Made by a program: the position numbers and the translations under genes | NCBI GenBank assembly: GCA_963747985.1 | Contig: CAVVHG010000001.1 | Location: 620,001-684,000 of the forward strand | Origin: JACADW01 sp963747985 | GTDB taxonomy: Bacteria > Acidobacteriota > UBA6911 | DNA length: 64,000 nucleotides | Reading direction: 5' to 3' | The notes under the pieces: model-generated | Told to the model about the DNA's origin: nothing | Database searches by the model: none | Seen by the model: the letters and a program-made list of their open reading frames with translations, nothing else | Part shown: piece by piece, positions 18,148 to 27,330 of the stretch | How positions within the stretch are numbered: the stretch's first letter is position 1 | Layout: the number at the start of each line of letters is the position of its first letter

Positions 18148-19266
18148 TCACCCGCTCAGGGCGCTGAGCGCCTTGCGATACAGGGACGAAGTAAGAAGCC
18201 GCTCAGCCTCGGCCCGGCTGACCCAGTCGTATCCCGTGCTGGGTTGCGGTAATCCCGCTTTCCCTTTTACTGTCGCGCTGAATACTTGCGCCCTGATGCG
18301 GTGGTAGGTGATGGCATGGCTTACGGTGCCCGCTTGACGCAGCGGGACGCTCATGCGCAGCGCGCCTCGGGCAAGGGCTTCTGCGGCCGGACGGGCCATC
18401 TCTGCCGAGCCGATCGCCGCCGCAGGCAATGCCCATTCGCCGGGAATGAAGTCCGTCGCCTGCTTCGTGGACAAAAGGACGCGCCCGTCGCGTTCGACCA
18501 CCGTCAGGACAAGCTGAACCTCTTGAGAAGCGCGTTTGGATCGCGGCGGCGGGATCCGATCCGAGATGCCGAGGCGCCTGGCTTCGCAGAAACCGTTCAC
18601 CGGGCACTCCGGGCACAAAGGACCGGATGGCAGGCAAACGAGGGCGCCCAGCTCCATGACCGCCTGGTTGAACTGCGAGGCCCGACCCGGCGGAATCCAC
18701 GCGGTTGCCTGCCGCCAGAAGTAGTCCTCGCTGCGCCGGCGCGTGATTCCGTGGAGACGAGAGATCACGCGGCGGACGTTCCCGTCCACGATCGGTTCAG
18801 GTTGATTGAATGCTATGGAGAGAATCGCGCCAGCCGTGTACCGTCCGATCCCGGGCAGGGACAGGAGCTCATCCGGAGTCGCCGGGAATCTCCCATGATG
18901 CTTTCGGACAATCGCGGACGCTGCCCGGAGAAGGTTGCGCGCGCGCGCGTAGTAGCCGAGCCCGGCCCAGAGCTCCAGTACTTCCGACTCGGAAGCACGG
19001 GCCAGGCTCCTGACGTTCGGGAAACGCTTGAGGAACCGTTTGTAGTAAGGCAGTGCGGCACTGACACGGGTCTGCTGCAGCAGGATCTCGGAGATCCAAA
19101 CCCGGTACGGCGTAGGCGAGCGGCGCCAGGGGAGGTCACGTCGGTGCCTCGCAAACCAACGGAGCAGCGCTTCCTGGAACTCAGCAATCTCTCGAGCGAG
19201 GAGATCCATGCCTGCCCGCCTGACCTTTCCGGTCGTGAGTGGTGAATCCGCGAGAGTGCGGCGCAT
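18148..19266 (-). CDS. mutY: Adenine DNA glycosylase MutY
   Basis: Removes adenine mispaired with 8-oxoguanine. Catalytic Glu60 (WISEILLQQTR) and Asp161 (IVDGNVRRV) are present around the helix-hairpin-helix LPGIGRYTAGAI. The [4Fe-4S] ligands are C211-x6-C218-x2-C221-x5-C227. The C-terminal Nudix-like domain that reads 8-oxoG is present (FIPGEWALP); its FSxH loop is ITYH here, keeping the histidine but not Phe-Ser. I start it at 19266 because this ATG overlaps the stop of the upstream DUF72 gene as TGATG, which implies translational coupling; the open frame extends further upstream inside DUF72. 372 residues, usual length. Confidence 0.92.
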   Translation of the reverse strand: MRRTLADSPLTTGKVRRAGMDLLAREIAEFQEALLRWFARHRRDLPWRRSPTPYRVWISEILLQQTRVSAALPYYKRFLKRFPNVRSLARASESEVLELWAGLGYYARARNLLRAASAIVRKHHGRFPATPDELLSLPGIGRYTAGAILSIAFNQPEPIVDGNVRRVISRLHGITRRRSEDYFWRQATAWIPPGRASQFNQAVMELGALVCLPSGPLCPECPVNGFCEARRLGISDRIPPPRSKRASQEVQLVLTVVERDGRVLLSTKQATDFIPGEWALPAAAIGSAEMARPAAEALARGALRMSVPLRQAGTVSHAITYHRIRAQVFSATVKGKAGLPQPSTGYDWVSRAEAERLLTSSLYRKALSALSG

Positions 19267-20120
19267 CAGCTCTCGTTGTAGAGTTTCGCGAAGAGCTCGA
19301 CGGACCCCGGCGCATATCCCGCGTAATGGTTGTTGAAATAGACATACACGGGCGTTCCGCGGTTCGCAATGTCCCTGATCGGGCCGATCCATGAGCGCAT
19401 GCTGCCGGTCCGGTCGCGGATCAGGCTCTCCCAGTCACGCTTCCGTTTCCCCTCTTCCCGCGCCTTCTTCACCGCCTCGTCCATCTCGCGGTGATTGCCG
19501 AGGAACCGGATATACACGAAGGGCGCGGTGAAGACCTCACTGCGAGGCGCGAGCTTGGGCAGGGGATCCATGGTGTAATAATCGATAAAGACGAGGGAGA
19601 TGTTCCCGGCGCGCAGGAGATCCAGCAACTCCGGGCGGACCCATTTTGAGTTCCTGATCTCTATCCCCCATTTGAATCCTTCCACCAGGAGAGGCGCGAA
19701 CTTCTCGAGCCGCCGGAGGAAGTCGTCTCCGGTCGCGTACTCGTGCGGATCCTTGCCTTTGGCCACGTAGGGAAACTGGAGAATCAGGGGCCCGAGTTTT
19801 TCCTTCAGCCGCGAAATGACCTTCAGGAACTCCTCCAGGTCCCGCTCGCAGCCTTCCAGGTACTTTTCGTGGCTGATCACCCTCGGGACCTTCGCCGAGA
19901 AGACGAATCCTTCCGGCGTCCGCGCAGCCCAGGCGTCAACCATCGCCGGGCCCGGTATGGAATACCAGGTGGAGTCGATCTCGACGGTCGGGAGCTGCCG
20001 CGAGTAGTGCGAGATCATCTCGGAGGGTTCGATATCTTCGGGGTAGAAGGAGCCGCACCAGTCACGGGTGCTCCAGCTCGAGGTGCCGACCAAAAGGTTT
20101 GGGGGGAATCCAAAGTCCAT
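19266..20120 (-). CDS. DUF72 (YecE-like) TIM-barrel protein
   Basis: DUF72 proteins are widespread cytoplasmic TIM barrels of uncertain function. Family features are the opening LLVGTSSWSTRDWCGSFYP, VEIDSTWYSIP, FVFSAKVPRVISHEKYL, ILQFPY, GIEIRNSKW, and the end GTPVYVYFNNHYAGYAPGS. Intact, 284 residues, start ATG at 20120. Its stop overlaps the mutY start, so the two form an operon. The pairing with a DNA repair gene does not by itself tell the function. Confidence 0.88.
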   Translation of the reverse strand: MDFGFPPNLLVGTSSWSTRDWCGSFYPEDIEPSEMISHYSRQLPTVEIDSTWYSIPGPAMVDAWAARTPEGFVFSAKVPRVISHEKYLEGCERDLEEFLKVISRLKEKLGPLILQFPYVAKGKDPHEYATGDDFLRRLEKFAPLLVEGFKWGIEIRNSKWVRPELLDLLRAGNISLVFIDYYTMDPLPKLAPRSEVFTAPFVYIRFLGNHREMDEAVKKAREEGKRKRDWESLIRDRTGSMRSWIGPIRDIANRGTPVYVYFNNHYAGYAPGSVELFAKLYNES

Positions 20121-20167
20121 TCCGATCCGGATTCTAACATGCGGGTCGGTACCGGCCGTGCTGTAAA

Positions 20168-20485
20168 ATGTTCATAGGGGCAAGGCGTCCGGTCAGTGGA
20201 GGGCGTGTGGCAAGGCGAGCGAAATCGGTCGTGCGCCGCAAGAGCGATACTCAACGCAAGAAGGTGGCTGCACGAAGGCGATGGACTGCTGCCGAGAAGG
20301 CGATTCTCGTGCGCCTTTACCGCACCCGGAGCAACGCCTACATAGCCCAACTGCTGGGCCGCAGCGCCTCAGCCGTCACATTCCAGGGTCACAGACTTGG
20401 GCTGTCCAAAGGGATTCGTCGCCTGAAGCATATGGGACGTGAGAATGTACGCAAACGATGGCGCCGCCGCCGCAGGTCCGAATAG
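20168..20485 (+). CDS. Small basic protein with Myb/SANT-like DNA-binding domain
   Basis: 105 residues with very basic ends. The core reads RRWTAAEKAILVRLY, then NAYIAQLLGRSASAVTFQGH and RLGLSK. This is the W-T-x-x-E ... I-A-x-x-L-G-R-S-x-x-A-V pattern of small Myb/SANT-like or GcrA-like HTH domains seen in bacteria and phages. It probably binds DNA. It diverges from the DUF72-mutY operon; the start at 20168 is an ATG without a strong ribosome site, and shorter versions are possible. No partner domain is present. Confidence 0.65.
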   Translation: MFIGARRPVSGGRVARRAKSVVRRKSDTQRKKVAARRRWTAAEKAILVRLYRTRSNAYIAQLLGRSASAVTFQGHRLGLSKGIRRLKHMGRENVRKRWRRRRRSE

Positions 20486-20545
20486 TCCGGGCGGTCATCG
20501 GTATATCTCGCGTGGGGATCAACCAGCCCCTTGATGGAGGAGTCG

Positions 20546-20848
20546 ATGGAAGAGCGAACGTTTTGGGAAACGATCAAGTCGGGCGGCGACCAGGTGCTGA
20601 AGACCGTCGAGAAGGTGGTCCACGAAGGTAACGTCCGCAGGGTAATCGTCAAGCAAGGCGACCGCAGTGTCGCGGAGTTTCCACTTACAGTCGGGGTTGT
20701 CGGGACTGTCTTCGCGCCGGTGCTGGCGGCGATCGGCGCGCTGACCGCGCTGCTGACGGACTGCACCATCCTGGTGGAACGTGTCCAGACAACCGCTCCG
20801 CCCCCCGAACCGCCTGCCGGCGAGGCGCCGCAGCCACCGCAAAGCTGA
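20546..20848 (+). CDS. DUF4342 protein
   Basis: About 100 residues. The family pattern is clear: a helix with KSGGDQVLKTVEKVVHEGNVR, a strand VRRVIVKQGDRSVAEFPL, then a hydrophobic hairpin (GVVGTVFAPVLAAIGALTALL) and CTILVER. A Pro-rich tail (PPPEPPAGEAPQPP) follows. I chose ATG 20546, since GGAGG lies 5 bases upstream; a TTG and an ATG further upstream are also in frame. Function of the family is unknown; the hydrophobic stretch suggests membrane contact. Confidence 0.8.
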   Translation: MEERTFWETIKSGGDQVLKTVEKVVHEGNVRRVIVKQGDRSVAEFPLTVGVVGTVFAPVLAAIGALTALLTDCTILVERVQTTAPPPEPPAGEAPQPPQS

Positions 20849-21105
20849 AGCTTCCGGGCGCGGGCCAATTTCAGAACCGGGGCTTGATAGCGCAAGTCCG
20901 GGCTGATCCGCCAACCCGTGCCCGGAACCCCACAGTGTGCGCGCGCCGCCGGCGCGCGCTACAACCGTCAGCAAGACCGCATGAGCTGTCCGGGCCGGCG
21001 GCGCGGAAGCACTCCCCACCCGGATGCCCAATTAGGGATACTGGGCCGCACAGACTGGTATATCATCGGGCTGGCTGATCGGCGTGTGCCCTCGAACGCC
21101 CGGCT

Positions 21106-22419
21106 ATGCGCAGGCATATGAAGGATTACTTCGAACTGTCCCGCCACGGCACATCCTACCGGCAGGAATTTCTGGCCGGTGCCACTACTTTCCTCACGAT
21201 GGCCTACATCATCATCGTGAATCCTGCGATCCTCGAATCTGCCGGGATCCCGCGCGGCCCGTCGATGGTGGCCACGATCGTGGCAGCGGCTGCCGGGACG
21301 ATCATCATGGGCCTTTACGCCCGGCGCCCTTTTGCCGTCGCCCCCTACATGGGCGAGAACGCATTCATATCGTTTACGGTGGTCAAGGCCCTTGGGTTTT
21401 CCTGGGAGGCGGCACTGGGGGCAGTCTTCATCGCCGGAATCCTGTTCACGCTGCTGACCGTGTTCAGGATTCGGCGCTGGCTGGCCGAGTCCCTGCCGGC
21501 GACGCTGAAATTCAGCTTCGCGGCAGGCATCGGACTCTTTCTCGCCTTCATCGGGCTCTTTGAAACAGGCCTGGTCCGACCGGGACCGCCCGGTGCCCCC
21601 GTGGCTCTTGGCGATCTGACGAAACCCGCTTCGCTGCTTGCACTCTTCTGTTTTTTTCTCACCGTCCTGCTCATCACCTATCGCGTACGAGGCGCGATTA
21701 TCATCGGCGTCCTCGCCACGACCTTCATATCCTTCGTCCTGGGAACGTCGCAGGCGCCCGCGCGGTGGGTGAGCCTGCCGCCAAGCCTGGGCCCCATCCT
21801 TTTTAAGCTCGACATCCCCGGCGCGCTGACCGTCGAGTTCCTGCCGGTGATCCTGACGATCTTCGTGATGGCCTTCGTCGACACCGTCGGAACGCTGATC
21901 GGGCTTTCGGCGCGAGCCGGCCTGCTGGACGAGAAGGGAAACCTGCCCCTGATCGAGAAGCCCATGCTGGCGGATGCGGTGGCGACGACGCTGGCGCCGC
22001 TGCTCGGGACGACGACGACCGGGGCCTACGTAGAGTCCGCGGCGGGGATCGAAGAGGGAGGGCGGACGGGCTTGACGGCGCTCGTGGTCGCGGTGCTCTT
22101 TCTGCTCTCGCTGTTCTTCGCGCCGCTGTTCACAGCGGTGCCTCCTCATGCCTACGGCGCGGTGCTGATCGTGATCGGCATCTTCATGATCAGCCCGATC
22201 GCGAAGATACCCTTCAACGATTACACGGAGCTGGTGCCGGCTTTCCTGACCATCGCGGGCATGTGTTTCACTTACAACATCGGTGTGGGGATGACGGCAG
22301 GGCTGGTGATCTATCCGCTCTTGAAGACCTTTGCCGGGCGCGGTCGCGAGGTACCGGCCGGGCTCTGGATCCTCGGCGCGATGTCGCTCTCCTACTACAT
22401 CTTCTATCCTTACAAATAG
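21106..22419 (+). CDS. NCS2 family purine permease (AzgA-type, guanine/hypoxanthine)
   Basis: Proton-coupled importer of purine bases. 437 residues with about 13 helices. AzgA-type features: the N-terminal ELSRHGTSYRQEFLAGATTFLTMAY, the NPAIL segment, the VAPYMGENAFISFTVV helix, DTVGTLIGLSARAGLLDE, and GTTTTGAYVESAAGI. The start is ATG 21106 or 21118; neither has a strong ribosome site. No purine genes are adjacent. Confidence 0.9.
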   Translation: MRRHMKDYFELSRHGTSYRQEFLAGATTFLTMAYIIIVNPAILESAGIPRGPSMVATIVAAAAGTIIMGLYARRPFAVAPYMGENAFISFTVVKALGFSWEAALGAVFIAGILFTLLTVFRIRRWLAESLPATLKFSFAAGIGLFLAFIGLFETGLVRPGPPGAPVALGDLTKPASLLALFCFFLTVLLITYRVRGAIIIGVLATTFISFVLGTSQAPARWVSLPPSLGPILFKLDIPGALTVEFLPVILTIFVMAFVDTVGTLIGLSARAGLLDEKGNLPLIEKPMLADAVATTLAPLLGTTTTGAYVESAAGIEEGGRTGLTALVVAVLFLLSLFFAPLFTAVPPHAYGAVLIVIGIFMISPIAKIPFNDYTELVPAFLTIAGMCFTYNIGVGMTAGLVIYPLLKTFAGRGREVPAGLWILGAMSLSYYIFYPYK

Positions 22420-22650
22420 CCGGTCGAGACAATTCTCCGGCGGATCTTCGATCCCACGCGGCGGCGCATCCGATGGCTCAGCACGCTTGGTCCGGCAGAG
22501 GGTCTCAATGATTTCTCCGGTCCAATCGTGCCGACGTTTCAGGCCTGGATGCCATTTTGGCATGGAACCGAGTGCTTACGTGCCTGGCGACCTTCTGCCG
22601 GTGCATAAGTCCGGTCTGTTGAGGCTGCCTCGAAACTCTCCATATGATAC

Positions 22651-22851
22651 GGGCTTTCAGCCCTCGGGAGCATTGTCGCTCCTGTACCTGGCGCGTTGCG
22701 CCAGGCTGGTATGAATCGCGCCTTCGGCGCTCGGAACCGCACTCCGATGGAGATACAGAGCGCTGAAAGCGCGTTCTCATACCAGCCCGGGGCGAAGCCC
22801 CAGGTCGGCATGCGGAATCAGGAATCAAGGGCTGAAGGCCCGCTTCATAGA
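22651..22851. repeat. Cluster of dispersed hairpin repeats in a gene-free region (22420-22908)
   Basis: No gene seen in this 490-base gap. It holds at least six short hairpins, among them GGGCTTTCAGCCC, GCGCCTTCGGCGC, GCGCTGAAAGCGC, CCGGGGCGAAGCCCCAGG and GGGCTGAAGGCCC, with TTCTCATA and CTTCATA tags. This is the same family as at 12.8 kb. Confidence 0.65.
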
Positions 22852-22908
22852 ACTCAGAGTAAGCCTCGTCAGACCGGACCTGCTTGGGGCCGACTCAGTG
22901 CGGCACAC

Positions 22909-25119
22909 CTACCAGCCGGGGGCGTGGCGGCTCATGAGTGTGCCCAGCGCGAAATTGAACTTGAACTGCCCCCCCTCGCCCCAACTGCCGCCGACGAAGA
23001 GCGGTCCCAGCGGCGATTCCATGAGGAGGCCGCCCGAGGCGTCGACCTTGAAATTGGCGGTATCGAAGGTGTTGAACGCGTCGCCGACTTCGATCCAGCC
23101 GCCGAGGTAAATGTTCCCGCCGATGAAATCAGGCAACCGGCCGATCCTGCGCAGGTAACCGGGGCTGACATAAAGCATGTTTCTTCCGCGAAACTCATCC
23201 AGATCCCAGGCGCCGAGATGGAACGGCCCGCCCAGCGTAAACTGGTCGATCGCGGAAGGATCCCTGTCAAATGTAGTCCCGCCATAGAAGAGGGCAAAAA
23301 CCGTGTTCTTCCTGCCCACAGGCTTGAACCCTCCCACTTGCAGCACACCAATCGGGTAGCTCTCGAAAGCGCCCGGGCTTTCCGTAATCCATCGGACGGA
23401 GGTGGCCACGAATGCGCCCGACGAAGGGACCATGGGGCTGTTCAGCCGGTTGTACAGCCACTGCAACTCAGCCCCGGTCGTTCTGCCACTCAGGGAGGGC
23501 AGGAGGGGACTGCCTGAAACGACTTTCGCATCGACGTAACCGATGCCATACCCGAGAGTGAGTTGGCTGTGCCGGCTCGTCTGAAGACCGAAATCTGCCT
23601 GTCCGGCGGCCTGGTGAATCGTGTAGTCGGCTACTCGTGTGCCGAAAGCATAGGCATTCTGGGTTCGTGAGTTGAATCCGGCGCGCGGCATCAGAAAGAA
23701 ACGGGAGCGGCCGAGGGGATAGAAATACTCGGCGGCGGCGAGCTGCTCTGAGCCGGCGACGAGGTCGAGGCGCAGCTCGGCGTCAGCTTTCCCTGCGTCA
23801 TAAAAGGTCAAGCGCGTCCCGAACGCGGCGTCCATCGCCCCCTGGCGGTTGTTGTTTATGCGGAGGAGGAAGCGCCCGAAAGGCGGGCCGTAGGATTTTT
23901 CTTTGGCGATAATGCGAAGGCCGGTTCGCCCCTGTTCCATCGTGAGTTTGTAGGACATGCTTTCATAGCGCCCCTCGCCCACAATGCCGGTGAGATCTTT
24001 CTCAAGTCCGGGAACATCCAGCGGGCGGCCGACGAAGCCGCTGAGTTTGAGCTGTATGTACTCCTGCTCTCTTCGCCCGGTGCCTTCGACGATGACGAAC
24101 TCGATCTTTTGTGGTTCCCCGCGCGCTCGCTTCCTGCGTTCCTCGAGATGCGCTCTCCAGCTGTCGGGGTCCAGCGTGAGGGTACTGAGAAAACGCTCCC
24201 TGGCCTGAGTCGACTCATAGCCCAGGTCCGCAATCATTTCGCTCTTCCGCCAGTCCGTCGATTTCACAGGCTTCAGCTCAGGGGCGATGATGATGTCTGC
24301 CTTGCTCAGAATCTCCCGGGTTCTGGAGACCATCATGACCGTGATCGCCTGATCGAGCATTCCGGCGAATGACTGAATATAAGTGCGATCCACCGGTTTG
24401 GAACCCACATCGACGGCGATCACCACATCCGCACCCATGCTCCTCACCACGTCAGCGGGCACATTGTCCAGCAACCCGCCATCGCCGAGCAGCTTTCCGT
24501 CTATGATGACGGGAGTGAAGACCCCCGGAATCGCCATGGAGGCCCGGATTGCCTGCGGGAGCACTCCTTCTTTAAGCACCACCCGTTCTGCCTTCTCAAG
24601 GTCCGTTGCGACTGCGCGGTAGGGAATCGGCAAATCGTCAAAGGTCCCGACGTCGGAATAGCGCAGGGTGAGTCGATCGAGCATCATGCCGAGCAGGTGT
24701 CCCGGTTCGAGGCCCTGCGGGAGCCTGAATCCACCCTTGAGGCCGTAGGCAAAGCGAACCGGGTAATCGCGCGCGTCCTGCTCGCGCCGGAAGCTCTTGT
24801 CCGCGTAGGGAACGTCACCGATGAAGAACTGGTTCCAGTCCGCTTCTCTCAGGGCCGACGCGATTTCGGAGGAGGTCATACCGGTGGCATACAATCCTCC
24901 GATGATCGATCCCATGCTTGTTCCGGCGATGTAGTCGACGGGCACGCGGTGATCCTCCAGCCATCGCAGCACGCCGACATGGGCCAGGCCGCGGGCGCTG
25001 CCGCCCCCAAGTGCCAGGCCGACCGTAGGACGGCGTCCCTTGGGAGCCTCCTGGGGAAAGGCCGTCATTACGGCGCACAACCACATGGCGACCGTCGCAA
25101 ACTTCAGGGATCTGGGCAT
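22909..25119 (-). CDS. Patatin-like phospholipase with POTRA and outer-membrane beta-barrel (type Vd autotransporter-like)
   Basis: 736 residues. A signal peptide (to about residue 22) is followed by a patatin domain: LGGGSARGLAHVGVL (oxyanion hole), nucleophile Ser68 in GTSMGS, and the dyad aspartate in LLGDGG. After it comes a POTRA-like segment (about 325-410, ending near SMSYKLTMEQGRTGLRI) and then a C-terminal Omp85-type 16-strand barrel with LGGPFHLGAWDLDEFRGRN. The order patatin-POTRA-barrel and the length match PlpD-type proteins, which export their own lipase domain to the cell surface. Start ATG 25119 has AGGAG 9 bases upstream. Substrate (phospholipids) is inferred from the family. 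Confidence 0.88.
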   Translation of the reverse strand: MPRSLKFATVAMWLCAVMTAFPQEAPKGRRPTVGLALGGGSARGLAHVGVLRWLEDHRVPVDYIAGTSMGSIIGGLYATGMTSSEIASALREADWNQFFIGDVPYADKSFRREQDARDYPVRFAYGLKGGFRLPQGLEPGHLLGMMLDRLTLRYSDVGTFDDLPIPYRAVATDLEKAERVVLKEGVLPQAIRASMAIPGVFTPVIIDGKLLGDGGLLDNVPADVVRSMGADVVIAVDVGSKPVDRTYIQSFAGMLDQAITVMMVSRTREILSKADIIIAPELKPVKSTDWRKSEMIADLGYESTQARERFLSTLTLDPDSWRAHLEERRKRARGEPQKIEFVIVEGTGRREQEYIQLKLSGFVGRPLDVPGLEKDLTGIVGEGRYESMSYKLTMEQGRTGLRIIAKEKSYGPPFGRFLLRINNNRQGAMDAAFGTRLTFYDAGKADAELRLDLVAGSEQLAAAEYFYPLGRSRFFLMPRAGFNSRTQNAYAFGTRVADYTIHQAAGQADFGLQTSRHSQLTLGYGIGYVDAKVVSGSPLLPSLSGRTTGAELQWLYNRLNSPMVPSSGAFVATSVRWITESPGAFESYPIGVLQVGGFKPVGRKNTVFALFYGGTTFDRDPSAIDQFTLGGPFHLGAWDLDEFRGRNMLYVSPGYLRRIGRLPDFIGGNIYLGGWIEVGDAFNTFDTANFKVDASGGLLMESPLGPLFVGGSWGEGGQFKFNFALGTLMSRHAPGW

Positions 25120-25301
25120 CTTCTGTCTCCTGGTGCGAGCCCGGAGTTTCGGCGGGAGATTTGCGCGCACCGGCTCCACGGTCTCAGGGGAGTGCCATTA
25201 TGCCATGGGCGAGCCTGAAACGGATATCCCGGTGTCGGGTAGATGAAGACGTGCGAAGACAATGCGCCCCTGGCGGCAGGGGTTGTGATTCAGACAGCGG
25301 A

Positions 25302-26150
25302 GATTGAAGTGACGTCGTCTCGTCGGGTGATCGCCGTCCAACCCCTTCAGGGTTGGGCCTTGCTGTAGATCCGATCATCCCCGGGGTTTGCACCCCGGGC
25401 TGATCTGTTCGACCCCCTTCGGGGTCGAGTCCGACGTACTGCGCCCGGGGGCTGAGCGTGACCATGCCGTGGGGATTGAAGTGACGTCGTCTCGTCGGGT
25501 GATCGCCGTCCAACCCCTTCAGGGTTGGGCCTTGCTGCAGATCCGCTCATCCCCGGGGTTTGCACCCCGGGCTGATCTATTCGACCCCCTTCGGGGTCGA
25601 GTCCGACGTACTGCGCCCGGGGGCTGAGCGTGACCATGCCGTGGGGATTGAAGCGACGTCGTCTCGTCGGGTGATCGCCGTCCAACCCCTTCAGGGTTGG
25701 GCCTTGCTGCAGATCCGATCCTCCCCGGGGTTTGCACCCCGGGCTGATCTATTCGACCCCCTTCGGGGTCGAGTCCGACGTACTGCGCCCGGGGGCTGAG
25801 CGTGACCATGCCGTGGGGATTGAAGTGACGTCGTCTCGTCGGGTGATCGCCGTCCAACCCCTTCAGGGTTGGGCCTTGCTGTAGATCCGCTCATCCCCGG
25901 GGTTTGCACCCCGGGCTGATCTATTCGACCCCCTTCGGGGTCGAGTCCGACGTACTGCGCCCGGGGGCTGAGCGTGACCATGCCGTGGGGATTGAAGCGA
26001 CGTCGTCTCGTCGGGTGATCGCCGTCCAACCCCTTCAGGGTTGGGCCTTGCTGCAGATCCGCTCATCCCCGGGGTTTGCACCCCGGGCTGATCTGTTCGA
26101 CCCCCTTCGGGGTCGAGTCCGACGTACTGCGCCCGGGGGCTGAGCGTGAT
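25302..26150. repeat. Tandem array of five 172-bp units with internal hairpins
   Basis: Units begin at 25302, 25474, 25646, 25818 and 25990, exactly 172 bp apart, and differ at only a few positions. Each holds three strong hairpins: CCAACCCCTTCAGGGTTGG, CCCGGGGTTTGCACCCCGGG and TCGACCCCCTTCGGGGTCGA. Open frames inside it are by-products: 172 is not a multiple of three. The region between the patatin start and the array (25120-25301) shows nothing else. Confidence 0.95.
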
Positions 26151-26221
26151 CACTCCGTTCAGTCCATTGATTCACTGGTGGCGGCAATGCCTCACGGATG
26201 CCAGCTGCGATCAACGCTGAC

Positions 26222-26312
26222 GACGCTGAAAGCGTCGAATAGAACAGCCCGGGGTGCAAACCCCGGGATCAGGATGATCAGAAGGTGTCAACCCTGAAGG
26301 GGTTGAACAGCG
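26222..26312. repeat. Inverted partial copy of the 172-bp unit's hairpins
   Basis: Contains CCCGGGGTGCAAACCCCGGG and CAACCCTGAAGGGGTTG, which are the reverse complements of two hairpins of the tandem unit with diverged spacing. It ends the array on the right side. The remaining bases to 26448 show no gene. Confidence 0.7.
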
Positions 26313-26448
26313 TCCCTGCAGCGCAGGCTGCGTGTCACGCGTCGCCAGTCTCGTATCCCTGACTGTCTGAACCACAGGTGGCAGGGGCGCATTGTCGGCG
26401 CACGGACGACTTCGCGCGGCATCCAGGGATGCCGCATGGCCGGAAGGC

Positions 26449-27144
26449 TTACTTCTCGGATCTGTTCTTTGGTGATTTTTTGTCCAGGAGCGAAAGCAGC
26501 TCTTTGGCCGCGGGAGGGGCTTTTGCCGCACCCTCGAGAATGATCTGGGCGGCGCTCAGTTCCTTGCCGTACAGGTTCTTGTTCCCTCCGCCATCGGAAC
26601 GTAGTGTCGAACCTTCCAGGGAGACCCCGGCGAACACGCCTCGAGATCGCGAGTAGCTGAGAATTTCGGCCTTCATCACGATGTCGGTCTCAGCAGAAGC
26701 AGTGCGGCCTTTCGGGCCACCAGCAACGGAGGCATCGGCACCCAGCTTCACCTTGCTGCCGAGAACGGATTTGGCTCCTTTGGAATTCATTATCAGTAGA
26801 ACAAAATCAGTGGCCTGACCGCCGAGCTGAAGGCCGAAGCTTCCTCCTTCAATGGCGTACATGGCAGGCGCGCCCCACGGCCCCGCATAGTCCTTACCTG
26901 AACGGCACGTCATGGCGCCACGGCCGTAGCTCCCTCCGACTCCGAAGGCGAACTTCTTGACTGCAGGGAAGACTACAACACATTCGGCTTTGTCCAACAG
27001 GTCCTGAGGAACATCGTCAGGAACGTTCAGAATTTCCTTCATGACCTCGCCGCACTGCTTCAGCCTGTCTTCTTCCTTCTCCTGCGCCCATGCCTGTCCC
27101 AGCAAAAGCGCTGCAATCACTGCCGCACAGAAGGCTCTGCTCAT
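26449..27144 (-). CDS. Exported SYLF/Ysc84-domain lipid-binding protein
   Basis: 231 residues with a signal peptide (MSRAFCAAVIAALLLGQAWA). The SYLF domain follows: VPQDLLDKAECVVVFPAVKK, then FGVGGSYGRGAM, GGSFGLQLGGQATDFVLLIMN, and ADASVAGGPKGR. SYLF domains bind phosphoinositides in eukaryotes; in bacteria they are exported proteins of unclear role. Start ATG 27144 follows a G-run that can pair with 16S rRNA; an ATG 12 codons further upstream is also in frame. Confidence 0.88.
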   Translation of the reverse strand: MSRAFCAAVIAALLLGQAWAQEKEEDRLKQCGEVMKEILNVPDDVPQDLLDKAECVVVFPAVKKFAFGVGGSYGRGAMTCRSGKDYAGPWGAPAMYAIEGGSFGLQLGGQATDFVLLIMNSKGAKSVLGSKVKLGADASVAGGPKGRTASAETDIVMKAEILSYSRSRGVFAGVSLEGSTLRSDGGGNKNLYGKELSAAQIILEGAAKAPPAAKELLSLLDKKSPKNRSEK

Positions 27145-27330
27145 GGTATACCCCCACATTTCCTGTTGCCTGTTGAACAACCTCCACCACTACACTCGAT
27201 GTCGCAGGAATTCTCCCTGTGCCCACCTGTCAATTCAAGAGGCTATTTGCCCAGGAGGGGGTCCGACCCTGAAGATGCGAATCTTGTCGCGTGGCTCTGT
27301 CGGTCCGCGCCGGAGGATCTGGCGCCGTGA

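Noticed and set aside
20968..22563. 531-codon open frame antisense to the purine permease
   Set aside because: Rich in Arg, His, Glu and Gly with no domain; it shadows a well-conserved transporter.
25302..26150. CRISPR array
   Set aside because: Units are 172 bp long and nearly identical throughout; there are no unique spacers and no cas genes.
25347..26153. Recurring 96-112-codon open frames in the tandem array
   Set aside because: They repeat with the 172-bp unit and change frame from unit to unit; they carry no ribosome site and mirror the hairpins.
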